Shown: positions 1 through 6,764 of the stretch, in pieces | Numbering within the stretch: the first letter of the stretch is position 1 | Layout of the letters: each line of letters opens with the position of its first letter | Assembly (NCBI RefSeq): GCF_014694315.1 | Contig: NZ_JAAOXD010000001.1 | Coordinates: forward strand, 387,663-451,662 | Length of the DNA: 64,000 bases | Direction of reading: 5' to 3' | From: Arthrobacter ipis | GTDB taxonomy: Bacteria; Actinomycetota; Actinomycetes; Actinomycetales; Micrococcaceae | Notes under the pieces: generated by a model | What the model was told of the DNA's origin: nothing | The model's database searches: none | Seen by the model: the letters and a program-made list of their open reading frames with translations, nothing else | Translations under genes and position numbers: made by a program

Positions 1-340
1 AATCCGTCAGCGGCCTAACGTTGGCCGTCGGCAACCATGCTGCATGGAAGTGGCCTTCGTCGTCAGCCCACCGCACGTGGACCTGCTCGGCACTCCACCG
101 GGACGCCTCGCCGTAAACCTGCGCGCTCCCGCCGTCGGACAGTGGCACAGCGGCCTCCACTCGCGGCCAATGCGGGTACTCCCACGACTTGATCAGATGG
201 AGGCGCACAGGACCGGCCGGCGCCAGGTAGTCGTACGTGACGCCGTCTTGCGTGAACGTGGGCATAGGCCCAATATAGTGACCCCGTCTGATCCCGCCGG
301 ACAGCATCCTCGCCACCGCGGCCGCATCCACTTTCACCAT
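1..340 (-). CDS. Partial hypothetical phage protein (3' end off the window)
   Basis: An open minus-strand frame begins at an ATG at 340 (another in-frame ATG lies at 352) and is still open at base 1, giving at least 113 residues without a stop. The visible part is rich in Trp, His and Val, has no signal peptide or membrane segment, and I do not recognise it. It lies past the accessory genes of the prophage left arm, separated from the next minus-strand gene by a hairpin terminator, so it probably has its own promoter or belongs to another short unit. Neither candidate start has a convincing ribosome binding site, so the start is uncertain. Confidence 0.5.
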   Translation of the reverse strand, partial: MVKVDAAAVARMLSGGIRRGHYIGPMPTFTQDGVTYDYLAPAGPVRLHLIKSWEYPHWPRVEAAVPLSDGGSAQVYGEASRWSAEQVHVRWADDEGHFHAAWLPTANVRPLTD

Positions 341-378
341 GCTCCGCACCATACGTGCTAGGGCGGACAACACAAGAG

Positions 379-411
379 AGCCCCGCGCCACCCTAGGGGC
401 AGCGCGGGGCT
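379..411 (-). terminator. Hairpin terminator after the secreted-protein gene
   Basis: Perfect 10-bp stem AGCCCCGCGC / GCGCGGGGCT with a 13-base loop, followed on the minus strand by a T-rich stretch (CTCTCTTGTGTTG). It lies about 20 bases past the stop codon of the gene ending at 433. Confidence 0.75.
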
Positions 412-432
412 ATATTGATCCGGGAGTTACGT

Positions 433-765
433 TCAGCGAGTTTGTGCGTATGCGCTCCCCACGTTCTCGTACCACTCGCACCATGCCGCGGAAGGACGAG
501 TCAACGTCCTCATCCACGGTCCATAAACGGTCCGCCCAGTTGAACCCAATTTCACCCAGTTGATGCAGAAAATTGCCACCCGAAACTCCCCGCTGCCGTT
601 GAAACAGTAGGTCGAGCGACTATTGCCAGTGCCGCTGATTGGACAATTCCATGGTGCGGCGCTGGCCGGCGCAGCGGATGTTACCAGTCCCCCCAGGCCT
701 AAAGCCAGCGCGAGAGCCCCCGCTGCGATACGCTTTCGGCCCTGTGCAGCTAACGAAATTTTCAT
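433..765 (-). CDS. Small secreted protein, four cysteines in the mature part (accessory gene of the prophage)
   Basis: The frame is open upstream, but the ATG at 765 is the likely start: GGAAGG lies 7 bases before it and the protein then begins with a textbook Sec signal peptide (positive N-terminus KISLAAQGRKR, Ala/Leu-rich core, cleavage site ASA-AP near residue 35). The mature domain is about 75 residues with four Cys, several Trp and Tyr and no membrane segment, which suggests a disulphide-bonded extracellular protein. The gene stands alone with its own promoter (797-825) and terminator (379-411), the pattern of a moron, an accessory gene expressed from the lysogen. Function unknown; a cell-surface or inhibitor role is conjecture. 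Confidence 0.75.
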   Translation of the reverse strand: MKISLAAQGRKRIAAGALALALGLGGLVTSAAPASAAPWNCPISGTGNSRSTYCFNGSGEFRVAIFCINWVKLGSTGRTVYGPWMRTLTRPSAAWCEWYENVGSAYAQTR

Positions 766-796
766 GATGCGCCTTCCGTGACTCGTTGGTCCACGA

Positions 797-825
797 AAGC
801 TACACAGCAAAAAACTAGCAATCAA
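797..825 (-). promoter_or_regulatory. Probable sigma-70-type promoter of the secreted-protein gene
   Basis: Minus strand: -35 TTGATT (825-820), 17-base spacer, -10 TAGCTT (802-797). Transcription would start near 790, leaving a leader of about 25 bases with the GGAAGG ribosome binding site before the ATG at 765. Confidence 0.5.
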
Positions 826-993
826 TGCCCTGACCTGAAACGTCATCAGTTTTAGTGACAAGCACCTGGTCAAAGCCAGTTTTTGAGTTAGGTCTGGCTG
901 TCACTTCGGATAAATGAGAGGTAGTGCGTCGTTGGAGTAACTTCAATCGCGAGCCACGCGTCACTCTGCGGCAGGCGGCGGTAGAGTGCTCAA

Positions 994-1137
994 GTGAAAC
1001 TCGTCGGCGTCATACCCACCAAAGAAACCAGCACCATCGAAGTCGAAGCAGCCTCCTACCAGGAAGGTCTGGCCGCGCTCGAAGCGAAGATCCCCGAGGG
1101 CTACCAGCTCCTGTCGATCCGCACGGAGAAGGGCTGA
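994..1137 (+). CDS. 47-residue hypothetical phage protein
   Basis: Short frame opening with GTG at 994 and ending with TGA at 1137, immediately ahead of the membrane-protein gene at 1140 (two bases between them), so the two are almost certainly translated from one message. The product is soluble and charged, with a pattern (VKLVGVIP near the start, EGYQLLSIRTEKG at the end) that looks like a compact alpha/beta mini-domain. I have the impression of similar small proteins in actinophage genomes but can assign no function. The ribosome binding site of the GTG is weak. Confidence 0.6.
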   Translation: MKLVGVIPTKETSTIEVEAASYQEGLAALEAKIPEGYQLLSIRTEKG

Positions 1138-1139
1138 AC

Positions 1140-1421
1140 GTGGCTGTAAAGAATCCGAAGAAGTCATCCGCTCTTGAAAAGACTCTGGTCCTGACACTCA
1201 CAGGTGTCGCCGTCTTCGCTATCGCAGTCACCCCGAACGGGCATTGGCCCGCTGCATGGGGCAACTTTTTCGGGGCAATGGCCGTAGCCATCGGCGGCCT
1301 TCTTGCCGCTCTGGACGCATATGATGTCGTGTCCCACGAAACCCGCCCAGCATCATGGGCGTTCATAGTCGTCGGTGGGTTCGCCATCGCCGGCGCCTCC
1401 CTGCAGATGGCACTGGCCTAA
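1140..1421 (+). CDS. Small membrane protein with three predicted transmembrane segments
   Basis: GTG start at 1140 with GAGAAGG 7 bases upstream, encoded inside the end of the preceding gene. The 93-residue product has a basic N-terminus (VKNPKKSSALEK) and three hydrophobic stretches, roughly residues 14-32, 42-62 and 70-92. It belongs to a three-gene plus-strand unit (994-1868) opposite in direction to the late operon, so it is more likely a lysogeny-expressed accessory gene (for example superinfection exclusion) than a lysis gene; that role is inference. Confidence 0.7.
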   Translation: MAVKNPKKSSALEKTLVLTLTGVAVFAIAVTPNGHWPAAWGNFFGAMAVAIGGLLAALDAYDVVSHETRPASWAFIVVGGFAIAGASLQMALA

Positions 1422-1469
1422 GGCGCGTCGTGGACCATCTCATTCGGGAAATCGCTGGCGCTGCCTGAC

Positions 1470-1868
1470 GTGTGCGCTGCCGTTCAATCCGAAAATGGGA
1501 AAACGACTGGCTCAAAGTATAAGAACTGGGTGCGCGCTTACCTGCAGCAGGACTACCCGAAGCTGGATCCTGACGAGCTTTATCAGCTGCGCTGCAGCTT
1601 CTTGCATCAGGGGACGTCCTCTACAGTCAAGTACAAGCGGATCATCTTCGCCCCTCCAAACTCTTCTGTTCGCGTCCATAACAATGAGGTGGACGACGCG
1701 CTCATCCTTGATATGCCCATGTTCACTCGGGATGTAATCTCAGCGGTCCGCTCTTGGCAGGAGAAGGTCAGCGGGACAGGGAACTACGCCCGGAACATCG
1801 AGATGGTCATGCGCTGGCACCGCGGCGGCTTTGGAAGCTACATCGTAGGCGGCGACGTCCTGACATAA
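1470..1868 (+). CDS. Hypothetical phage protein, 5' end probably disrupted by a frameshift
   Basis: The frame from GTG 1470 gives 132 residues containing NGKTTGSKYKNWV near residues 9-21 and YQLRCSFLHQG near residues 38-48, followed by a beta-rich region. I recall no named function. The GTG at 1470 lacks a ribosome binding site. A better start is GTG 1430 in another frame (AAGG six bases upstream, directly after the stop of the membrane gene): it reads VDHLIREIAGA and then stops at TGA 1466-1468, while the continuation PDVCAAV lies in the frame of the main product. One extra base near 1460 would explain this. Convergent with the gene at 2076-2519; the shared terminator is at 1941-1980. Confidence 0.6.
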   Translation: MCAAVQSENGKTTGSKYKNWVRAYLQQDYPKLDPDELYQLRCSFLHQGTSSTVKYKRIIFAPPNSSVRVHNNEVDDALILDMPMFTRDVISAVRSWQEKVSGTGNYARNIEMVMRWHRGGFGSYIVGGDVLT

Positions 1869-1940
1869 GAGTGACTATGCCCCGGGCCGTACCAGGCCGA
1901 CTGGGAGGGGCTGTGGCGGGGGCATCTACTCGCGGATACA

Positions 1941-1980
1941 GAAGAACCCCGCGGCACGAGTCAATGCGCGGGGTCCTTCT
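1941..1980. terminator. Bidirectional hairpin between convergent genes
   Basis: Stem ACCCCGCG (1946-1953) / CGCGGGGT (1967-1974). On the minus strand it is followed by TCTTCTGTATC, on the plus strand by CCTTCTGG, so it can serve both the plus-strand unit ending at 1868 and the minus-strand gene ending at 2076. Confidence 0.55.
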
Positions 1981-2075
1981 GGTGGTTCGACATCTCCATG
2001 CTCTGGGGGAATAAGGAGTTGCTTCACCCAACATATAGACAGCAGGCTTACTTTCACAAATCGGGGTAGCGGTAG

Positions 2076-2519
2076 TCAGCCCCGGACTTGAAAGTTTCCA
2101 TTGATTATGTCGTCGCTGCCATGCTTGGCCGGGCAGAATTGGCGGGTAGCGACGAGCCGGCGGACGTCTGCCCTGTCCGGAACGCCTGTCTGTTCGCCGT
2201 CTGTGATCGTGATGAAAAAGAACTGTCCGTTGTCGAGCTGTCCGGACACGCCCGCGTTATCCCCTTCTACGCTCAGGCAATCGACGGTACCGTGCACCGC
2301 CGGCTCTCCTGGGAATTTGATGGTGACGTTGCCGGTGCCCTCCTCCTCGGGGGCGTCAGCGGGCTTATGGGCACTTACTGTTACATGCACTGTCCCCTCT
2401 GACCGGAACACTAGGGTGCCGGCCCCGGTGACGCTGACGTTGGGTGGGGCGCCTATGGAGGGTGCCGCCAAGGTGAGGATGGCGCTGGTGAGCAGGGTGG
2501 CGACTAATGGCTTGTTCAT
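2076..2519 (-). CDS. Small secreted protein, beta-rich
   Basis: Start taken as ATG 2519, which has AGGAG about 6 bases upstream and begins a signal peptide (MNKPLVATLLTSAILTLAAP, cleavage near residues 23-24), not the longer open frame upstream. The mature part, about 120 residues, alternates hydrophobic and polar residues as in an all-beta domain (VHVTVSAHKP, HGTVDCLSVEGD, QFFFITITDG) and has two Cys. The segment HGTVDCL..G.....SG resembles a domain I have seen in small secreted actinobacterial proteins of unknown role. It is separated from the late operon by the 2701-2736 terminator, so it must have its own promoter, which I could not identify. Possibly a lysogenic-conversion gene. Confidence 0.75.
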   Translation of the reverse strand: MNKPLVATLLTSAILTLAAPSIGAPPNVSVTGAGTLVFRSEGTVHVTVSAHKPADAPEEEGTGNVTIKFPGEPAVHGTVDCLSVEGDNAGVSGQLDNGQFFFITITDGEQTGVPDRADVRRLVATRQFCPAKHGSDDIINGNFQVRG

Positions 2520-2700
2520 GTTGGTCTCCTGGGCATGGCTGGGGGTAATGCGGTGCCCCTGCGGGGTGCTTGGCTGCCCGAGAAACGGGGCGAGCGGATT
2601 CCAGAGAATTCCAAGTGTAGGACTGCGTTTAGGGAGCCACAAGGGGCCCCACAATGACTCGTCAAGGACACGTTCCCGGTTCAGGTGGGGCCACGAAAAG

Positions 2701-2736
2701 GCCCCCGCACTGACCCCGGAGGGGCGATGCGGGGGC
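2701..2736 (-). terminator. Rho-independent terminator of the late operon
   Basis: Stem GCCCCCGCA (2701-2709) / TGCGGGGGC (2728-2736); on the minus strand it is followed by CTTTTCG. It lies 30 bases past the stop of the last tail gene. Confidence 0.8.
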
Positions 2737-2765
2737 TTCGTTTCAGGTGGGGAACTTAACCGGTC

Positions 2766-4217
2766 TTATGCGTACCGGTCGAAGAATGCGACGATCGACG
2801 CTCCGGGGTACTGGGTCGTGTCGTTGTGTTCCCCCGAGGCCGTTATGACTGTCGTATCGGTGATCCCATTCAGGGCCGTCACGAATGCGTCCGTGTTTGC
2901 TGCCTTGGTGACAATCGTGTCGCCGGGGGATGCAATGATCAGCATCGGAATGCCCTCGAAGTCGGTCGGTTTCAGCAGTGGGTCAGACCCAGCAGTCTTT
3001 GCCGCGTAGTTCGACCCATCCGAGGCGACGCCGTAGGCGGTCCGCACTTCGGCCGGCCAGCCCTGCGCCGCATTTGCGTAGGCGTAGGCCAGCGAGCATA
3101 TCGGGGACGATGCCACGAAAGCCCTGACGCCTGGGATGCGGGGGTCACGTGCGCTGTTGAGGCCACCTAGGCCGCCCATGCTGATTGCGTAGATCGACAC
3201 GGAACTGACGTTGTAGTGGTCCCTGACGTACTTGTACAGCGCCGCTTGGGAGTCCACGAGGGAGGGGTTGCCGAACTCGAAACCTACAGGGGTGCCCACG
3301 GTGCTGGCGACGATGTACCCGGCATCATGTAGGGCGTTGATGACGTTCCTCGTGGGGCCATCAGCGTAAGGCTGGCTCTCGTTTGCGCCGTGGCTGTGGC
3401 TGAACAGAATGAGTGGTGAAGGTACGCGGTGATCGTAGTTTCGCGGAAGAGCGATCCGTGCCCCGTAGTTTCCGTTACCGAGCGTCGGGGTGGTTGTCCA
3501 GTGCACGGTCCGTTGCTGCCCTTCGATTCCCATGCGGGGCGCGAGTGTGGCGATTTCCTTGCGCGCCCCGATAGCACCGATGTAGTTGGTTGTGTCCCCT
3601 GCCGTTGCGCTGTTGAACACAAAGAGGTTTCCGACTTTTTTGTTGGATGGGATGGAGCTTCGAAGCCATTGAGCGGCGAAGTCCGCACCACCATCTGATC
3701 GTACGGCCACCACGCTTATGGTTGCGTTGTCTACGGTGATGGTCACCGTATAGGTGAACGCGGCTCCGGGGGTGTTGAGTAGTACTTCGGTTCCGCCCGC
3801 ACCAGCACCCCATTTGTAGATGCCTGTTCCGGTGAAGCTGAGTCCTACGGCGTTCGTTGCGCCGCTTGTGGCGGCGGCTCCTGGCGCGTCGAAGCTGACT
3901 CCGACAATCATTCTGCCGCCACCAGCGATGCCTGTTCCGTTGAAAGTCACTGAGGTCACGGCGCGCATTTTTTCGGGGTCTTTGAGGGCGAAGGCGTGGT
4001 TTGCACCGGAGTTTGCGGCTTGCCCGTTGCCCTGCACTACGCCGTTGTTTACGACGCCGAATGCGCTAGGAGACCATGCGGCGGTGTCGGCCCATGTTTC
4101 GGTAAATGTTGCGCCGTCTGACATTGCGGCGGCGGCGCGGGCGGCAGAGCGTTCCCTGTGACCTTTTGAGCGGTCCAGCAGCAGGTTCCTCAGTGTGGAT
4201 TCTTTTGCGATAGCCAT
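2766..4217 (-). CDS. Tail/receptor-binding protein with C-terminal alpha/beta-hydrolase (esterase-like) domain
   Basis: 483 residues, last gene of the late operon, its ATG overlapping the stop of the preceding tail gene by one base. Residues 1-230 are Gly/Ala/Thr-rich and beta-type, as in phage tail fibres. From about residue 240 the sequence becomes a hydrolase of the alpha/beta fold: a LILFSHSHGAN oxyanion/HG-type motif near 270-285, a nucleophile elbow YAISMGG near 342-348 (Ser in S-M-G-G context), an acid candidate in ASPGDTIV near 430 and a base candidate in SGEHNDT near 463. All triad positions are present, so an active esterase or lipase is plausible, perhaps removing acyl groups from a cell-surface polymer during adsorption. 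The enzymatic fold is seen in the sequence; the substrate is unknown. Confidence 0.8.
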   Translation of the reverse strand: MAIAKESTLRNLLLDRSKGHRERSAARAAAAMSDGATFTETWADTAAWSPSAFGVVNNGVVQGNGQAANSGANHAFALKDPEKMRAVTSVTFNGTGIAGGGRMIVGVSFDAPGAAATSGATNAVGLSFTGTGIYKWGAGAGGTEVLLNTPGAAFTYTVTITVDNATISVVAVRSDGGADFAAQWLRSSIPSNKKVGNLFVFNSATAGDTTNYIGAIGARKEIATLAPRMGIEGQQRTVHWTTTPTLGNGNYGARIALPRNYDHRVPSPLILFSHSHGANESQPYADGPTRNVINALHDAGYIVASTVGTPVGFEFGNPSLVDSQAALYKYVRDHYNVSSVSIYAISMGGLGGLNSARDPRIPGVRAFVASSPICSLAYAYANAAQGWPAEVRTAYGVASDGSNYAAKTAGSDPLLKPTDFEGIPMLIIASPGDTIVTKAANTDAFVTALNGITDTTVITASGEHNDTTQYPGASIVAFFDRYA

Positions 4218-4828
4218 TAGAGTTCAACTCCGTCAAGGTAGAGGGTTACGCCGCCAGTTGCATCAACTTCGGCTGTGACAAAGGTGGCATTTAGTGCCCC
4301 TCGCGTGTCACTGCTCGGGTTCTCGATGGCCTGCTTGATCGCCGTGTCTGTGGGCAGCACGTTGGCGCCGTCGTTGCCCTTGTCGCCCTTGTCGCCCTTC
4401 GGGCCTATAACGGGTCCAGCGTCGACGGTTGTCTCGTCGGCTTTTTTCAGGATCAACCGACCGGAGCCGTTCACCGCCGCCTGGGTCACGACGGTCGACG
4501 CCGCGGCGTTGGCTCCCGCTTCGGCGTTCTCAGCCGCGGCCTTGGCATCGACGGCAACCTGCTTCATACCCTCGTACGAGGTAAAGAATCCGGTGTACCC
4601 GCCGCCGGCCCATGCGACACGATCAAGCGTGGCGTGCATGAACGCTGGGCCGTAGCCCAGCGCGTTCACCTGCACCGGGTTCGGCAGGGGCGAACCGCTG
4701 GTGTCGGTGATAACCAGCGGCGTCTTGGTTTCGTCGCCGGGTTCGAAGATGAGGATGGAAGCGTTGGACGCAACGAGTGACGGGATGTTCGGGTCCCGTG
4801 CCTCGATGTGATCGAACGTAAAGGCCAC
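4217..4828 (-). CDS. Phage tail/fibre protein with short collagen-like segment
   Basis: 203 residues. The N-terminal part (to about residue 90) contains FDHIEARDPNIPSL and a GYGPAFMHATLDRVAW segment, seen in actinophage tail-tip or fibre adaptor proteins. A helical Ala-rich stretch (residues 88-120) leads to a collagen-like G-x-y run, GPKGDKGDKGNDG (about residues 142-154), typical of trimeric fibres, and then a small C-terminal domain. It is followed without a gap by the hydrolase-bearing tail protein, and the pair probably forms the distal receptor-binding structure. A strong terminator (4854-4877) lies just upstream, so expression of the pair depends on readthrough or a local promoter. Confidence 0.75.
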   Translation of the reverse strand: MAFTFDHIEARDPNIPSLVASNASILIFEPGDETKTPLVITDTSGSPLPNPVQVNALGYGPAFMHATLDRVAWAGGGYTGFFTSYEGMKQVAVDAKAAAENAEAGANAAASTVVTQAAVNGSGRLILKKADETTVDAGPVIGPKGDKGDKGNDGANVLPTDTAIKQAIENPSSDTRGALNATFVTAEVDATGGVTLYLDGVEL

Positions 4829-4853
4829 GAGGGCGCTCCTTTACTTGGGCATG

Positions 4854-4877
4854 AAAAAAGCGCCCTCGCAGGCGCTT
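4854..4877 (-). terminator. Strong rho-independent terminator inside the late region
   Basis: On the minus strand AAGCGCC-TGCGAG-GGCGCTT followed directly by TTTTCAT; the stem plus T tract is a textbook terminator. It lies between the holin candidate (stop at 4893) and the fibre gene (start at 4828). Confidence 0.85.
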
Positions 4878-4892
4878 CGTGGACTTGGGGGG

Positions 4893-5240
4893 TCAGGCTT
4901 CGTGCTTGCCCTGCTTGGTCAGCGCAGTTTTCGCTTCAATGGCAGGGGCAACGCCGGTCGGTTTCCACAGGTTCTTGTACGCGGTGGCGCCCGTGACGAA
5001 AACGACGAGGATGGCTGTCACAAGCCCGGCGGCGTTGAAGATTCCGTTCAACCAGGCTGTCACCGCCGATACGGCGAGGTAGAACACGAACGCCACCACA
5101 GACTGGCGGCGAGCCGACCAACCCGACTGCTGAATGATCGAGATGACCAGCGGCGAGAAGAACCCGACGGCCAGCAGCCAGAGCGCTACCGGGCCCAGAC
5201 CAACCAGTAGGGCGACTGCTCCAGGAGTGAGAGCATCCAT
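4893..5240 (-). CDS. Holin candidate (three transmembrane segments)
   Basis: 115 residues with hydrophobic segments at about residues 8-37, 47-66 and 70-88 and a charged C-terminal tail (KTALTKQGKHEA). The start ATG overlaps the stop of the M23 endolysin gene by one base, and the gene ends just before a terminator, so it is the last gene of the lysis unit. Size, membrane topology and position next to the endolysin support a holin; no sequence motif is diagnostic, and the membrane proteins at 6217-6564 and 6761-7036 are alternative holin candidates. Confidence 0.65.
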   Translation of the reverse strand: MDALTPGAVALLVGLGPVALWLLAVGFFSPLVISIIQQSGWSARRQSVVAFVFYLAVSAVTAWLNGIFNAAGLVTAILVVFVTGATAYKNLWKPTGVAPAIEAKTALTKQGKHEA

Positions 5241-5662
5241 CAGACAGCATCCTTTCCTGCGAGCCGGGCTGCGAGCGCGTCAACGACCTGCTGCGCGAGG
5301 TCGTCCGGGATCTGCGCCGCCAGCTGGTCTGCGTCAGTGTTCTCGAGGATCTGGGCAACTGCCGGTTCCACGTTGGCGACCTTGGTGAAGATGTTGGCGA
5401 GCTCCTGCAGGGCGGGGATCTTCTTCCCAGCCCGGGAGATCGTGGTTGCCCACACGCGGGCTGCGGTGGCCCGGATGTCGACCTGGTTCTGAGTCGCGAT
5501 CCGTTTGACTTCGGCGATGGTGTCCCGGGCGGTGCGGATGTCGCCCTGGTTGTTGGCGGCCAGCTTCCACAGTGGCGCGGCCAGTTGGTCCTTGGTCGGG
5601 GCGCCGCCGTACAGCGCCATATTGAAGTGGTTCTTGAGTGCTTCGACGTCAGCTGCGGACAT
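5240..5662 (-). CDS. Putative in-frame short product of the endolysin gene (C-terminal domain alone)
   Basis: Inside the endolysin gene, the minus strand reads GAGGAGGACTCC-ATG, an ideal Shine-Dalgarno sequence with a 5-base spacer before an in-frame Met. Translation would give a 140-residue protein starting MSAADVEALKNHF, identical to the endolysin C-terminal domain. Several Gram-positive phage endolysins are known to make such a second product, which assembles with the full-length enzyme to raise wall binding. Here the site is visible, its use is inferred. Part of the AGGAGG encodes Glu-Glu, so chance is possible. Confidence 0.45.
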   Translation of the reverse strand: MSAADVEALKNHFNMALYGGAPTKDQLAAPLWKLAANNQGDIRTARDTIAEVKRIATQNQVDIRATAARVWATTISRAGKKIPALQELANIFTKVANVEPAVAQILENTDADQLAAQIPDDLAQQVVDALAARLAGKDAV

Positions 5663-6220
5663 GGAGTCCTCCTCGTTGATGGTGCCGCTTTGGGGCGCGA
5701 TTGCCGCGCCACCCTTGCCGGCGTAGTCGGGGTTGAGGTTCCCGTAGAGGTACGGGGTGGGGTCAATACGGCCGCGCATGCGGTCGTTCAGGTTGTAGCC
5801 GTTCATCAGCAACATGCCGAGGTGAAGGTGGGGCGCCGTGGCCGCCCCGGTATGCCCCGACCGGCCGATGACTTGGCCCTTGCTGACGGACTGCCCTTCC
5901 TTCACCAGCCACGCGGACAGGTGCAAGTACTCGGTCTGCACTCCGTAGTCCGGATGCTCCACGAGGATGGCGTTACCGCCGCCGGAAAGGATCGGGTGCC
6001 AGAGACCAGCGTCCCCGGCGAACGTCACTATGCCGTCCGCGACGGATTCGACCGGGTCCCCGTCGAAGCATCCGTAGTCGATGCCGTTGTGCCCGTCCCA
6101 GCCGATCGAGTGGTAGAAGCCGCCGGGGTAGTCCACGACGCCGTCCCCGTTCCAGTCATCGAACTCGGCCAGGTAAGCCTGCGTGACAGGCCGGGACGTG
6201 GGGAGGGTGAATCCCGTCAT
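5240..6220 (-). CDS. Endolysin, M23-family peptidase with C-terminal extension and internal start
   Basis: ATG 6220 overlaps the stop of the upstream gene (ATGA), giving 326 residues; the open frame further upstream is not coding. Residues 30-140 are an M23 (lysostaphin-type) zinc endopeptidase: HNGID (H44, D48) and HLHLG (H131, H133) supply the metal ligands and general base. M23 enzymes cut peptide cross-bridges in peptidoglycan. Residues 187-326 form a separate helical domain of unknown family, perhaps wall-binding. An internal ATG (codon 187, base 5662) follows AGGAGG with a 5-base spacer, so the domain may also be made alone. No signal peptide, so release should need the holin. A tail-associated lysin is the alternative. 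Confidence 0.85.
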   Translation of the reverse strand: MTGFTLPTSRPVTQAYLAEFDDWNGDGVVDYPGGFYHSIGWDGHNGIDYGCFDGDPVESVADGIVTFAGDAGLWHPILSGGGNAILVEHPDYGVQTEYLHLSAWLVKEGQSVSKGQVIGRSGHTGAATAPHLHLGMLLMNGYNLNDRMRGRIDPTPYLYGNLNPDYAGKGGAAIAPQSGTINEEDSMSAADVEALKNHFNMALYGGAPTKDQLAAPLWKLAANNQGDIRTARDTIAEVKRIATQNQVDIRATAARVWATTISRAGKKIPALQELANIFTKVANVEPAVAQILENTDADQLAAQIPDDLAQQVVDALAARLAGKDAV

Positions 6221-6564
6221 TTCGTCAAGCCTCCCGTTTGTAAAGGCTCGGAAACCTTGGTGGGGTCTACCGGCTGTGGAGTTTCGTGGGCTGCGCGCCA
6301 GTACCGGAGCTGTTTGGAAATGATGGTGTAGCCGTTCCATGCGATCGCGAGTGCAACCAGGCCCAGGACGCTCTCTTCGACCCATTGCGGCATCTGCCCG
6401 ACGAGCTCTTCCACGAGGAAGTGCCCGGCTAAGACAGCGAGGGCAGCGAAAAGGATGAAGTACGCCTTCCCGGCGCGAGTCGTCCACCAAGGGGCGACGA
6501 TGCTGTACGCGCCCAGAGTGAAGACTGTGAGCACGAAGATCGTGAAGGTGAGGATTCCGGTCAT
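6217..6564 (-). CDS. Membrane protein of the tail-lysis junction
   Basis: 115 residues with hydrophobic stretches at about 4-25, 34-52 and 66-82 and a cytoplasmic-looking basic C-terminal tail. It overlaps the endolysin start by 4 bases and its own start is overlapped by the stop of the 67-residue gene upstream, so translation is coupled. Proteins of this layout (TTRAGKAYF... ending in a basic segment) sit at this place in many actinobacteriophages and are called membrane or holin-like proteins. A second holin or antiholin role is possible. Confidence 0.75.
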   Translation of the reverse strand: MTGILTFTIFVLTVFTLGAYSIVAPWWTTRAGKAYFILFAALAVLAGHFLVEELVGQMPQWVEESVLGLVALAIAWNGYTIISKQLRYWRAAHETPQPVDPTKVSEPLQTGGLTK

Positions 6565-6764
6565 TGCTTGCTCCAGTTGAGGTTTTCGAGGGACTGCCCG
6601 AAGTGGTTTCGTTGCCGGATCTGCCGCAGGGTCTCGGCCAGGGTGATCGCCTCAGCGTGGCGCTCGTTAGCGCTTTCCAGCTGGCGTGCGGCCTGCTCGC
6701 GGGCGTGTAGTGCCTCCACGTGGGCGGGAGGCGGAGATTTTCGGTTCCACCAGCTGCGCCTCAT
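6561..6764 (-). CDS. 67-residue helical phage protein (DUF7620-like)
   Basis: A short coiled-coil-type protein (residues 15-55 rich in Glu, Arg, Ala) ending with RQRNHFGQSLENLNW. The RNHFG-type C-terminus is characteristic, as I recall it, of a small conserved family in actinophages found beside the membrane proteins of the tail-lysis junction. Coupled by 4-base overlaps to both neighbours. Function unknown. Confidence 0.7.
   Translation of the reverse strand: MRRSWWNRKSPPPAHVEALHAREQAARQLESANERHAEAITLAETLRQIRQRNHFGQSLENLNWSKQ

Noticed and set aside
1..2600. Left prophage attachment site within the window
   Set aside because: No copy of the tRNA-Arg 3' sequence (GGAGGGAATCGAAC on the plus strand) was seen here, and a gene is cut by the window edge.
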